NCBI GenBank assembly: GCA_963788285.1
Contig: CAWBGB010000016.1
Span: 62,001 to 126,000, forward strand
DNA length: 64,000 nucleotides
Reading direction: 5' to 3'
Origin: Alicyclobacillus_A sp963788285
GTDB lineage: Bacteria > Bacillota > Bacilli > Alicyclobacillales > Alicyclobacillaceae
This document shows positions 51,978 to 60,620 of this stretch, in pieces. A program made the translations under genes and the position numbers. The notes beneath the pieces are model-generated. The model saw nothing but the letters and a program-made list of their open reading frames with translations. It had not been told where the DNA came from and did not search any database. How positions within the stretch are numbered: the stretch's first letter is position 1; every line of letters starts with the position of its first letter.

Positions 51978-52760
51978 TCAGCGCCCTTGGAACGACGGTG
52001 GGCGCTTTTCAGAAAAGGCTCGAACGCCCTCTCGGAAGTCCTGGCTTGCACCCGCAACATCCTGGTACCGCGCTTCGCGCTCGAGCGCGTCCGGTAACGA
52101 CGACGTGAAGTTTTGCACAATCAGTTCCTTGGTCAGGCGATATGCTAGTCTCGGGCCGTTCGCCAGTTTTTCAGCAAATGCCATCGTCTCTTCAATGAGC
52201 GACTCGGTTGGAAACACGCGGTTGACAATACTCAAACGCTCCGCCTCGGCCGCGTCGAACACGTCCCCGGTCCACGCCAGTTCGAGCGCCTTCCCCACGC
52301 CCACGAGCTGCGGCAAAAAGTAGCTCGTTCCGGAATCCGGTACCAGTCCAATCCTGCTAAACGCCATGGTAAACTTGGCGTCCGTGGCCGCAAACCGCAG
52401 GTCGCAAGCGAGCGCCAAACCGAATCCCGCCCCCGCGCACGCGCCGTTCACCGCGGCAATGACCGGAATGGGCAGCGCGCGCATTTTCGAGATCAGGAGG
52501 TTGTACCGTTCGCGGACGCTGTCCGCGAGGCGCAAAGATTCGTCAACGGCAAGCCTGTCCGTCAAATCCTGCCCGGAACAAAACCCCCTGCCCGCTCCGG
52601 TGAGAACGACCGCACCTATGTTGTCGTTCGCTTCGACGCGCTTGAACGCGTCGTACAGTTCCTGTCCCAGTTGCGTATTTATCGCGTTGTACACTTGGGG
52701 CCGATTCAGAGAGATTTTTGCGACACGGCCGACCACATCAAAGAGTATGGTTTCGTACAT
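51978..52760 (-). CDS. paaG: Enoyl-CoA hydratase/isomerase of the phenylacetate pathway
   Basis: The 260-residue crotonase has the oxyanion-hole motifs GAGRGFCSGQDLTDRLA and AAVNGACAGAGFGLALACDL, with the later FSRIGLVPDSGTSYFLPQLV. The GFCSGQDL form is typical of PaaG, which isomerises the ring epoxide of phenylacetyl-CoA; PaaF or a general enoyl-CoA hydratase are alternatives. The ATG at 52760 follows GTGGAGGAG and overlaps the end of the upstream ethD-like gene almost exactly. Confidence 0.85.
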   Translation of the reverse strand: MYETILFDVVGRVAKISLNRPQVYNAINTQLGQELYDAFKRVEANDNIGAVVLTGAGRGFCSGQDLTDRLAVDESLRLADSVRERYNLLISKMRALPIPVIAAVNGACAGAGFGLALACDLRFAATDAKFTMAFSRIGLVPDSGTSYFLPQLVGVGKALELAWTGDVFDAAEAERLSIVNRVFPTESLIEETMAFAEKLANGPRLAYRLTKELIVQNFTSSLPDALEREARYQDVAGASQDFREGVRAFSEKRPPSFQGR

Positions 52761-52761
52761 G

Positions 52762-53073
52762 TTAAAACTCCTCCACTTCGACGTCAGCAAACATCACTTG
52801 CACGTACTTGCCAAAGAACGCCTGAGCATCTTTGCCACTTTCCTTCCCAGCAGGTGACTTCAGCGCCGCCAGCAAGGCGTCTCTGCTCTCAAAGTACATT
52901 TCCGCAAGCAGGAATGGATTGGCCTCTCCACCTCGCAAGTCAAAGAACTTGTTCAGTTCCACTTTCCGCAATCCAGGTAACTGTCGGACAATCGGCATAT
53001 GAACGTTTTCATAGTGATCCAGGAAACCCTGAATGTCCTCCGGTCGCTGATACAGCGCAATCATCTTTACCAT
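52762..53073 (-). CDS. EthD-like small protein
   Basis: The 103-residue protein (MVKMIALYQRPEDIQGFLDH, YENVHMPIVRQLPGLRKVE) fits the EthD dimeric alpha-beta-barrel family, in which small proteins assist oxygenase or ring-degradation systems; a true catalytic role is not known. It sits between paaK and paaG in the operon, which suggests a part in phenylacetate use. Its stop is one base from the paaG start. Confidence 0.82.
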   Translation of the reverse strand: MVKMIALYQRPEDIQGFLDHYENVHMPIVRQLPGLRKVELNKFFDLRGGEANPFLLAEMYFESRDALLAALKSPAGKESGKDAQAFFGKYVQVMFADVEVEEF

Positions 53074-53192
53074 GTGTGAATCTCCTCTCCCAACCTGTTT
53101 CCTGTGATAAAACCTCGCATGACATCGTTATGGTGGCCCTTTGCGAAACCCATTCTTTCCAAAGATGCGCGTCACTCTTAAGACCTTGCAGA

Positions 53193-54497
53193 TTATGATG
53201 CTGGCGCGGTTCGCCGGTCTAGAACGCGCACCGCTTTTCCTTCACTGCGCGGCAGGCTTCCTGGAGGATGAATCACGACGCGCGGCCTGATGTGGATGCG
53301 CTCCTGCAAATTCTGCGCCACCATCTCCACCATGGCATGGTGTCCATCTGCATTGTCGACCACTTCCCTCGACTCCACATGAACTTCCATGGTGTCCAGT
53401 GCACCTTCTTTGTCAATCACAATTTGATAGTGCGGTAAGAGCCATTCCACGGCCAACAACTCCGCTTCCACTTCCCGAGGAAACACGTTTACGCCGCGGA
53501 TGATAAGCATGTCGTCGACGCGGCCCTTGATTCGCGTCATACGCCGATGCGTACGGCCGCAGGAACATGGTTCATCCACCATAGCGGCGAGGTCTCCAGT
53601 GCGATAACGAATGACCGGAAAAGCCTGTTTCGTGAGCGACGTGAAGACGACCTCTCCCACCTCACCCGGCGGCAGAGGTTGCCCGCTGTCCGGATGGACA
53701 ACTTCGAACAAGAAGTGGTCTTCCCAAATGTGTAAACCATTCTTTTCCACAACACATTCAATCCCCACACCAGGACCCATGACCTCGCTCAGGCCATAGA
53801 TATCGACGGCGTCGAGGCCAAGCATCTGCTCGAGTCGAGAGCGCATGTGCTCCGTCCACGGCTCCGCGCCGAATATGCCGTAGCGGAGGCTCAGCGAGCT
53901 GGTGTCAATACCCATTTCATCCATCGTCTCTGCGATGTTCAGTGCATAGGACGGGGTACAGCAAATGCCTTGTGGTCGAAAATCCTGGATGAGGGTGATT
54001 TGCCGCTTCGTAAATCCACCTGATGCCGGAACCACCGTCACACCCATTTTTTCCGCGCCCGTGTGCAGTCCCAGACCGCCCGTAAACAGGCCATACCCGT
54101 ACGCGTTGTGAAGGATATCTCCAGGTTGCCCACCGGCGGCAGCAATGGAACGAGCAATGAGTTCCGCCCACACCTCCAAGTCTTGGCGCGTGTACCCCAC
54201 CACGGTCGGCTTTCCCTTGGTGCCAGAAGATCCGTGAATGCGCGTCACCTCGTTCAGCGGTACTGCAAACATGCCAAACGGATACGTGTCTCGCAGATCC
54301 TTCTTGAACGTGAATGGGAACTCGGATAAATCATCTAGACTGCGCAGTGATTCTGGACGCACGCCATGTTCTTCGAAGCGCTGTCGGTACAATGGAACTT
54401 TCTCATACACATGCGCCAAGGTCTCCCGCAACCGCCGCAATTGAAGCGCCCGCAGTTCGCCCCGTGGCATGGTTTCTGCAGACACGTTCCACAACAC
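53193..54497 (-). CDS. paaK: Phenylacetate-CoA ligase
   Basis: PaaK activates phenylacetate to phenylacetyl-CoA with ATP. The 434-residue length is typical of PaaK, shorter than other AMP ligases. Seen are the P-loop RIHGSSGTKGKPTVVGYTR, AYGYGLFTGGLGLHTGAEKM, DIYGLSEVMGPGV, RYRTGDL and the C-terminal RIKGRVDDMLIIRGVNVFP. It is the first gene of the operon. A TTTTGCAAATCGCC motif lies about 215 bases upstream, but no clear promoter could be fixed. Confidence 0.94.
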   Translation of the reverse strand: MLWNVSAETMPRGELRALQLRRLRETLAHVYEKVPLYRQRFEEHGVRPESLRSLDDLSEFPFTFKKDLRDTYPFGMFAVPLNEVTRIHGSSGTKGKPTVVGYTRQDLEVWAELIARSIAAAGGQPGDILHNAYGYGLFTGGLGLHTGAEKMGVTVVPASGGFTKRQITLIQDFRPQGICCTPSYALNIAETMDEMGIDTSSLSLRYGIFGAEPWTEHMRSRLEQMLGLDAVDIYGLSEVMGPGVGIECVVEKNGLHIWEDHFLFEVVHPDSGQPLPPGEVGEVVFTSLTKQAFPVIRYRTGDLAAMVDEPCSCGRTHRRMTRIKGRVDDMLIIRGVNVFPREVEAELLAVEWLLPHYQIVIDKEGALDTMEVHVESREVVDNADGHHAMVEMVAQNLQERIHIRPRVVIHPPGSLPRSEGKAVRVLDRRTAPAS

Positions 54498-54787
54498 GGA
54501 TTTCTCCCCTCCAAGCGTGAATGCGCTTTCAAGATGCGCGCATCAAGCGATGCGTGAAGAAAATCTCTCCCGTCTCGCTTCTATCTAAATAGATTGCTGA
54601 TTCTAGGTTAACTGAAAACTCTTTCAAAAACAACGATTCACCGTCACAGAGCTTTCTGGTAAAATCCCACTCTTTGCTGCGACTATCGTCGTGCTGAGCA
54701 CTCTAGTATTGTTTTGCAAATCGCCCGTTTGTCAAACACGTATCGCCCTCCGTCCATGCCCTTGCTCCAACGGCACGTGGAGACCAC
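54498..54787. promoter_or_regulatory. Upstream region of the phenylacetate operon
   Basis: AT-rich region without a gene, presumably holding the paaK promoter. GTTTTGCAAATCGCC lies at 54711-54725. A TTGCTGATTCTAGGTTAAC stretch near 54594 may be part of an operator; I cannot assign a regulator. Confidence 0.4.
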
Positions 54788-54817
54788 AAAAAAACCGCCG
54801 GGCGCATGCCCTGGCGG
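54788..54817 (-). terminator. Terminator of the small coiled-coil gene
   Basis: On the minus strand CCGCCAGGG pairs with CCCGGCGG and is followed by seven T. Confidence 0.85.
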
Positions 54818-54882
54818 CAGTGGACGAAAGGGATAGGAGTAAACATCCATCCGCATGCATCGTATGCCGCGGATGTCACCCC

Positions 54883-55071
54883 CTAGCGGCGGAGCGAATC
54901 AACGACCTGAATCATGTGTTTTACCTCTGCTATCCGTGCTCGTAGCTCGGTTTGTTTGTCTGCCGGAGCGCTCTCGCACTCGTCCTGCAAAGTTTTCAAA
55001 CGGCGCTGCAAACTCCGGTGCACTTGCCGTATGGCATCTGCGTACCCGACCTCTTCACCGGTCATGGACAC
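54883..55071 (-). CDS. Small charged coiled-coil protein
   Basis: The 62-residue product is almost wholly helical and charged (YADAIRQVHRSLQRRLKTLQ, AEVKHMIQVVDSLRR). A GTG start at 55071 is preferred because GGAGGT lies 7 bases upstream; an ATG five codons earlier overlaps the site. No family is recognised. An intrinsic terminator follows, which supports expression as a single gene. Confidence 0.6.
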   Translation of the reverse strand: MSMTGEEVGYADAIRQVHRSLQRRLKTLQDECESAPADKQTELRARIAEVKHMIQVVDSLRR

Positions 55072-55431
55072 CCACCGCACCTCCATTTCATGGCGTTTGT
55101 GATGGGGCTCATTATATCACGGAGTTGTACTTGTGGAGGCCAGTTTGCGCTCCCCCTTGCGTGTTCGTTTGCAAAACTCTCGCCAGTACGTGGCTGCCTC
55201 TGTGCGCCCTACGGCCGCCAGACAAATGCGTTCCTGTATGCAGGCTTCGATGGCCTGGATGCGCCAGTATTCGATATGTGTGCACTAAGACAAGTCAAGC
55301 CCTGACTTTCGTGCATCACTAGGTCGCCCACGTCCGCAATGTGCCCGGAGACTCCATCCAGGCATGTTGTAGCGCGTGTTCCGAGGCCAGCACATTCCTA
55401 TCTTCAACTTGTATCCACGCGCGGTACACCA
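55072..55431. other. 360-base stretch without a supported gene
   Basis: No convincing reading frame. On the minus strand a 37-codon frame (MVYRAWIQVEDRNVLASEHA...) follows the broken XRE gene near 55430-55320 and could be a further fragment of the same decayed locus. A TTTGCAAA core is at 55169. Confidence 0.35.
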
Positions 55432-55737
55432 TCACTCGTAGTGCGTAAATAAGCTGTCGTATTGTTGGACCATTCTTTGTACGTCGTTGACTCGGTTCTC
55501 AATCACAGCCTTCCAAATAAGTGGGCGTACCGAGCTGCGTTTGCGCCAGCGTCTCCATTCGGATGCGAAGTACACCGGTCATGCCCAGTTTATCGGCCAA
55601 CTTGAAAATCACTTCTGCACCCGGAACGATGCGACCTTGCTCGATGCGCGATATCATGCTTTACGACAAAATGCCTCGCGGGTTCCGCCTGAGTTATGCC
55701 AGATTCCCTGCGCAAGTCATGCAGAATGATCCATGTG
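55432..55737 (-). pseudogene. Decayed XRE-family regulator
   Basis: On the minus strand a helix-turn-helix begins LHDLRRESGITQAEPARHFV, shifts frame where ISRIEQGRIVPGAEVIF should follow, and continues KLADKLGMTGVLRIRMETLA. After a further change, ENRVNDVQRMVQQYDSLF ends near 55434. Two frame changes show that it is broken. The intact relative would be a small XRE protein with a helical tail. It follows another short HTH frame and may have been its partner or a duplicate. Confidence 0.6.
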
Positions 55738-55917
55738 TCACGGACGATTGTCCTCTCCCCAAAGGGTGCTAAGTGGAACTCCGAGCGGCTTCGCAATCCG
55801 CTCCAACTTCACGATGTTGTGGCCGCGGCTGCTGAAACATTGTAACTTTCTCCAGTCCCGAATGCTCAACTTTTTCTGTAGGCGATAGTGCTTGACTCGC
55901 TCGGCAAGGCTGCCCAT
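55738..55917 (-). CDS. Short XRE-like protein, possibly a deletion remnant
   Basis: An ATG at 55917 with AGGAGGG upstream opens 59 codons: LAERVKHYRLQKKLSIRDWR at the start and IVKLERIAKPLGVPLSTLWG at the end. These are the first and last parts of an XRE helix-turn-helix, but the middle (recognition-helix region) looks shortened to KLQCFSSRGHN. It may be a deleted pseudogene that still has a good ribosome binding site. It overlaps the next HTH remnant. Confidence 0.4.
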   Translation of the reverse strand: MGSLAERVKHYRLQKKLSIRDWRKLQCFSSRGHNIVKLERIAKPLGVPLSTLWGEDNRP

Positions 55918-56067
55918 GGCAGACCCTCCTGCTGAATTCCTCTATTGAAGAATTATACCGAAGGCTCCGGAGTCCTTACGAGCTCAGTTTATTCAATTGC
56001 GGAAATTCAGAGATTCCAGGTGTCGTCGCAGATACGGTACAATGAGAGAAGAATAGGAGCGAATCGC

Positions 56068-56622
56068 GTGATGAAAAACCTGACGTTGCACCCCATCCGA
56101 GAAACGGATGCCTCGTTACTGTGGGAGGCAGTCAAGGGCGACACATCCAGGGTTTTGCCTCGCCATGACGAAGAAGGATGGGCGGCCCTGATTCGATACC
56201 AGGACATGGCGGAAATCGTCGGCGAAGGCCTTATTCGGTCCGTTCTCATCGACGGAGCTGTAGCCGGCTTTGTGATTCTGAACAAAGTTCCGCCTGAGTA
56301 CTTGTCAGGCGATGAAGTGGCAGTGGAATGCGGTACATACCTACTTCCAGCGTACCGTGGAAGTGGGATCAACCCACATGTGAAGCGAGCGATGGTGACA
56401 CTGGCGCGCGAGACATTGGACGCCAACTGGTGCGTCTTCGTGGTTCCAGTGGCCAATCGTCGCGCACACAGAGCGATGCACAAACTCCCGTGGCCCCTGG
56501 AAACCCAGGCAGTGGACTCGATCGGTCGATTTCGTGCCTACTTGCGGAGAAAAGTTTGGGAAACGGGCGTGGATTGCGTATTGTACGCCGTACCGACGTC
56601 CGTAGTGTCTGAGTTGGACTAA
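56068..56622 (+). CDS. GNAT family N-acetyltransferase
   Basis: The 184-residue protein has the GNAT outline: LHPIRETDASLLWEAV at the start, the acetyl-CoA loop LLPAYRGSGINPHVKRAMV (R/Q-x-x-G-x-G/A form) and VVPVANRRAHRAMHKL near the end. The acceptor is unknown. A GTG at 56068, 8 bases after AGGAG, is the likely start, with an ATG as the next codon. It is convergent with, and overlaps by a few bases, the broken ccdA. Confidence 0.8.
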   Translation: MMKNLTLHPIRETDASLLWEAVKGDTSRVLPRHDEEGWAALIRYQDMAEIVGEGLIRSVLIDGAVAGFVILNKVPPEYLSGDEVAVECGTYLLPAYRGSGINPHVKRAMVTLARETLDANWCVFVVPVANRRAHRAMHKLPWPLETQAVDSIGRFRAYLRRKVWETGVDCVLYAVPTSVVSELD

Positions 56623-57324
56623 AAGCCCGTGTATCCCGTTGCGTTCTGGAAGCCAAACGGAAATCCACGTCATTTTGTCTGATATCAGGAGCAGGCCCAT
56701 CAACATCAGCAACCATCCACCCACTTGGGCGATGCGATGGGTGTATTTAAGAAGAGCTCGTACCGATGTGAGTGTCACTGCGAGCACCAGGAATAGCAGG
56801 CAAAACCCGATGGCGTAAGCCACCATGTAAGCGGTTCCCAATGTGGGATTGGGCATCACGAGCGCGAGCACGGAGCCGAGAACAGGCCCAATACACGGTG
56901 TCCACCCTGCTGCAAACGCCAAACCGACAAGAAATGATCCGAAGTATCCTACCGGTTTCGTCACGGGCGAAAACGACGTTCCTTCATCAACTAATCACTC
57001 TGTAAAACGCCCGCCAAAAAAAAGCCCCATGCATATCACCAACGCCCCCCAACCAGCCGGACGATTGGCAGATAGTGCCGTAAGCAAGCTACCAAAGACA
57101 GTCGCCCCCATACCAAGCAAAACAAAGAGAACAGAGAGACCCAAGCAGAAGCACAGGGCATGCAAGAACGCGCGCGCACGAGCACCTCGTTCGCTAATAC
57201 GCAGATTGGTATAGGAAACCCCTGATATGTACCCGAGATACGATGGAAACAGCGGCAATGTGCATGGGGACACAAAGGGCAAAACGCCGGCGCCATAAGC
57301 TAACCAAAGCGACAGGTGGTACAT
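56619..57324 (-). pseudogene. ccdA: Cytochrome c biogenesis protein CcdA, disrupted
   Basis: CcdA carries reducing power across the membrane for cytochrome c maturation. The N-terminal piece LAYGAGVLPFVSPCTLPLFP (first redox cysteine) and the second piece GLAFAAGWTPCIGPVLGSVL (second cysteine) lie in different frames. Between them are a frame change at a run of eight T (minus strand, about 57020), a TAG inside the LMKERRFRP loop and another shift before TKPVGYFGSF. A fourth change near 56650 is needed to reach the usual ending GFQNATGYTGF. The gene is clearly dead unless all are sequencing errors. Confidence 0.82.
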
Positions 57325-57495
57325 GGCTCGCCCTCTTCTCTGCCTTCACCTTATACCAGCACCGCATCAACATCAAACGGGGTTTACGAGTCCGTTCTAC
57401 TTCATCCATCCCCTCTCATTCGGAGACTCACGGTTCTACCTTTGTGTACATTTTATGTTCACTTCGTTCTATAATGGGGACTGGAGGTGTCGGTT

Positions 57496-58029
57496 GTGCC
57501 GTCGATTGGAGAAAAATTGGCCAAATTGCGCAGAGACAAAGGATGGACCTTGAAACAACTATCAGAAGCATCTGGCGTCTCAGTCAGCCACATAAGCGCC
57601 ATTGAAAACCACACTCGGCCCAATCCCTCGCTTCAGCAGGTCGCGAAACTGGCCCGGGCGCTGGGAACTCCGCTGACTTACTTTGACGATGACGCGGCGA
57701 CTTCCTCACCAGACACCCACACTGCGACGGATTCTACATTCTCGACCGAGCCACTCCCCTCCATGGAGGGCGACCTCTTCGAGCAGTTCCTGAAACTGTA
57801 CGACGAGGAAACCCGCCGATTCATCGTGTCGGAAAGCTCTAAGCCGTACGTCGCGCTCGCCATGCGCCTCGCCCAGCAGGACGGCGATGTGGACGCTTCG
57901 TCATTGTTGCAAATCATCGCTCAGTTCATGCGGGAACGACACCAGGACTCAAGCCCTAAAGGTGACGGAACAGAAGAAGGACCCCGTTCAGACGGAGCCC
58001 TCCGCAGTGCACCAACTCAGTGCGTGTAA
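57496..58029 (+). CDS. XRE-family transcriptional regulator
   Basis: The 177-residue protein has a canonical N-terminal helix-turn-helix (IGEKLAKLRRDKGWTLKQLS, GVSVSHISAIENHTRPNPSL) and a C-terminal helical domain with LFEQFLKLYDEETRRFIVSE and LLQIIAQFMRERH, separated by a Ser/Thr/Asp-rich linker. The GTG at 57496 is chosen because GGAGGT lies 7 bases upstream. Such regulators often act near the stationary phase or sporulation, but the target is unknown. Its end overlaps the convergent HTH gene by 13 bases. Confidence 0.82.
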   Translation: MPSIGEKLAKLRRDKGWTLKQLSEASGVSVSHISAIENHTRPNPSLQQVAKLARALGTPLTYFDDDAATSSPDTHTATDSTFSTEPLPSMEGDLFEQFLKLYDEETRRFIVSESSKPYVALAMRLAQQDGDVDASSLLQIIAQFMRERHQDSSPKGDGTEEGPRSDGALRSAPTQCV

Positions 58030-58322
58030 CGGCGCACAACATCCTTGATCTCTTCAATCGCCTCCAGCGGCAATGATTTGATGGTCTCTGCCAATCGCAC
58101 GATTTCCGAGAGCTGTTCCGACGTGATTTGCCCATGTACGAGGTTCATCTTCCGACGTTTTTCGTGAACCTTGTTGGCGGTTACTCCATACATGGTTGCG
58201 ATTTCTGCGTCACTGTGCCCCTCATCCCAGGCCAAGCGCTTGAGTTCCTCTCGCGAGATGAGATCAAAGGACGCGTTCGGACGCGCTTGTCCGATGGCAT
58301 TCCCGGAACCTTGCAAATTCAC
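58017..58322 (-). CDS. Hypothetical HTH-containing protein
   Basis: The 101-residue protein begins at a GTG (58322) after AAAGGAGGGGG. The core ISREELKRLAWDEGHSDAEI then ATMYGVTANKVHEKRRKMNL looks like a homeodomain-like helix-turn-helix as in sigma-factor region 4 or resolvase tails. The C-terminus is helical (LSEIVRLAETIKSLPLEAIE). No named family. It lies just downstream of niaR on the same strand, in a likely operon. Confidence 0.65.
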   Translation of the reverse strand: MNLQGSGNAIGQARPNASFDLISREELKRLAWDEGHSDAEIATMYGVTANKVHEKRRKMNLVHGQITSEQLSEIVRLAETIKSLPLEAIEEIKDVVRRYTH

Positions 58323-58414
58323 GGGTCCCCCTCCTTTCATCCTGTACCACCTAGGATTCCCATGACTGAGCATCATCATCCACATCGACCAACAAATGCC
58401 ACTGATTCCCGAAG

Positions 58415-58936
58415 TTATGTGTCTTCGACCTGAATACCGGCTTCCTTCAATTTGGCCACCGCCTCCTGTAATCGCATGGGGTCTTCGCACTCCACCGTGT
58501 GATAGTGAAAACCATCCGTCAGGGACGACAGCAAAGGCGCCTTTGCGCGCTGGACACTGTCGAGGAAGAGGTCCACATCTCTCCGCGAAGCCAAGTGCAA
58601 TGTCCCGCGCAACTCGCCGTATACCGGGTGCTCCACAAAAACGTCTTTCACCGAAACACCGTGGTCAACCAAAATGTAGAGTTCCGTTTGTGTCAACTCC
58701 GCCTGATGTTTGACGGCCAGTACGCACTGCCTCGTTGGCGCAACCTGCTCTGGCAACCAATAACCGCGCGGAGTGGAGTGAATCGAAACCCCTTTTGCGC
58801 GCAGCAACGCAATGTCGTGTACGACAACTTGTCGCGTGACATTGCACAGTTGTGCCAATTCCGCACCGGTACGCGGTTCGCGACTCGCCGCGAGGACCTC
58901 CAGAAGGCGGCGTTGCCGCTCCGTTCGTTCACTCAT
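58415..58936 (-). CDS. niaR: Niacin-responsive repressor NiaR
   Basis: NiaR represses NAD synthesis and niacin uptake genes when nicotinate is bound. The 173-residue protein has an HTH_11 domain (RQRRLLEVLAASREPRTGAE, VTRQVVVHDIALLRAKGVSI) and the 3H domain, named for three conserved histidines: AVKHQAELTQTELYILVDHG, and DGFHYHTVECED. The ATG at 58936 follows AGGAG. The gene is divergent from proS. Bacillus YrxA/NiaR has the same length. Confidence 0.9.
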   Translation of the reverse strand: MSERTERQRRLLEVLAASREPRTGAELAQLCNVTRQVVVHDIALLRAKGVSIHSTPRGYWLPEQVAPTRQCVLAVKHQAELTQTELYILVDHGVSVKDVFVEHPVYGELRGTLHLASRRDVDLFLDSVQRAKAPLLSSLTDGFHYHTVECEDPMRLQEAVAKLKEAGIQVEDT

Positions 58937-59143
58937 CTTTGCCACTCCTCCACTCCGACGACATATTACTGTAGAGTATACTCGTTTGGGATCCGTTCGT
59001 CCGCCTTGTACTTTATCACGCGCGGACCGAAAAGAATGCGGATGGTGCAAATTCAAGTTTTGGTATGATGTCTGGTATACTGCTGTTATTTCAATGTGGA
59101 CACGTTTCAACGCTGCTGTCGACCAAATACAGGAGGGTGCCGT

Positions 59144-60595
59144 ATGGCGAAACAAAAGAAGGAATTTGTAACAGAGATTACTCCCCAGCAGGAAGATTTC
59201 TCCCGTTGGTACATTGACGTCATCAAGAAAGCCGACTTAATGGATTACGCGCCTGTACGCGGATGTATCGTTTTCAAACCGGAAGGATACGAACTGTGGG
59301 AGGCGTGTCAGCGCGAATTGGACAGGCGGTTCAAAGCCACTGGCCACCGCAACGCCTACTTTCCTCTGTTTATCCCGGAAAGTTTCTTTCAAAAGGAACA
59401 AAAACATGTGGAAGGGTTTAACCCCGAACTGCCATGGGTCACCGAAGCAGGTGGCGAAAAATTGGAGGAACGGCTCGCCATCCGTCCGACGTCCGAAACC
59501 ATCATCGGCCACATGTACTCACAGTGGATTCAGTCTTACCGCGACTTGCCCGTGTTGATCAATCAATGGGCGAACGTCGTACGTTGGGAAAAGCGAACTC
59601 TGCCATTCCTGCGGACGAGCGAGTTTCTCTGGCAGGAAGGTCATACGGCGCACGCCAGCGAATCCGAAGCGCGCGAAGAAACCATGAAAATTCTCGATTT
59701 ATACACCGAATTTGTAGAAACCGAACTGGCGATTCCCGTGTTCCGCGGGCAGAAGACCCCTTCTGAAAAGTTCGCCGGGGCGGTCGATACGTACTCCATC
59801 GAGGCCATGATGAAGGACGGAAAAGCGGTCCAAGCTGGCACGTCTCACTACATGGGCCAGAACTTCGCACAAGCGTTCGACATCAAGTTTTTGGACAAGG
59901 ACAATCAATTGAAGTACGCCTACACCACGTCCTGGGGTGTCAGCACACGCCTGTTGGGAGCCATTATCATGGTTCACGGAGACGACAGAGGATTGGCATT
60001 GCCGCCGCGGGTGGCACCGACGCAAGTCATCATCATCCCCATCGGCCCTCAGAAGGAACGTGAGCGGGTGGTGAAGCATGCGGAAGATCTGCGCCAGCGT
60101 TTGTTGGCCGCGAACATCCGCGTGCGCATGGACGACCGGGAAGACTTGAGTCCAGGATGGAAATTCAACGAATATGAGATGCGTGGAATTCCTGTACGGC
60201 TGGAAGTCGGCCCGCGCGACATGGACAACGGCCAGGTGGTGCTTGTCCGCCGCGACACCGGTGAGAAAACGCCCGTATCGACGGATAGCCTGCTGTCTGC
60301 GCTGCCACAGCTCTTGGACGATATCCAGGCCAACATGTACGCAAAGGCCAAGGCGTTCCGCGACGAGCACTCGTACACAGCGGACACACTGCCAGAGTTG
60401 GCGGACATCATCCGGGAAAAGCGCGGGTTTGTCCTGGCTGGCTGGTGCGGCGACGACGCTTGTGAAAAAGCAGTCAAAGACGAGTGCAGCGCCACCAGCC
60501 GGAACATCCCGTTCCAGCCGCCGCAGGAGATGAAACACTGCGTAAGCTGCGGAAAACCTGCTCAACATACCGTGTGGTTTGCGAGATCGTACTGA
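59144..60595 (+). CDS. proS: Prolyl-tRNA synthetase, archaeal/eukaryal type
   Basis: The 483-residue enzyme charges tRNA-Pro. It lacks the editing INS domain of the long bacterial ProS and has the eukaryal-like features: class II motifs RPTSETIIGHMYSQWIQSYRD (motif 2 region), LRTSEFLWQEGHTAHA and GVSTRLLGAIIMVHGDDRGL (motif 3), the anticodon-binding domain and a C-terminal zinc-binding part (WCGDDACEKAVKDECSATSR, CVSCGKPA) ending in VWFARSY. The ATG at 59144 follows GGAGGG. This type is found in several Firmicutes. Confidence 0.94.
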   Translation: MAKQKKEFVTEITPQQEDFSRWYIDVIKKADLMDYAPVRGCIVFKPEGYELWEACQRELDRRFKATGHRNAYFPLFIPESFFQKEQKHVEGFNPELPWVTEAGGEKLEERLAIRPTSETIIGHMYSQWIQSYRDLPVLINQWANVVRWEKRTLPFLRTSEFLWQEGHTAHASESEAREETMKILDLYTEFVETELAIPVFRGQKTPSEKFAGAVDTYSIEAMMKDGKAVQAGTSHYMGQNFAQAFDIKFLDKDNQLKYAYTTSWGVSTRLLGAIIMVHGDDRGLALPPRVAPTQVIIIPIGPQKERERVVKHAEDLRQRLLAANIRVRMDDREDLSPGWKFNEYEMRGIPVRLEVGPRDMDNGQVVLVRRDTGEKTPVSTDSLLSALPQLLDDIQANMYAKAKAFRDEHSYTADTLPELADIIREKRGFVLAGWCGDDACEKAVKDECSATSRNIPFQPPQEMKHCVSCGKPAQHTVWFARSY

Positions 60596-60620
60596 AGCGT
60601 AAGCCACGAGCAAACACCTT

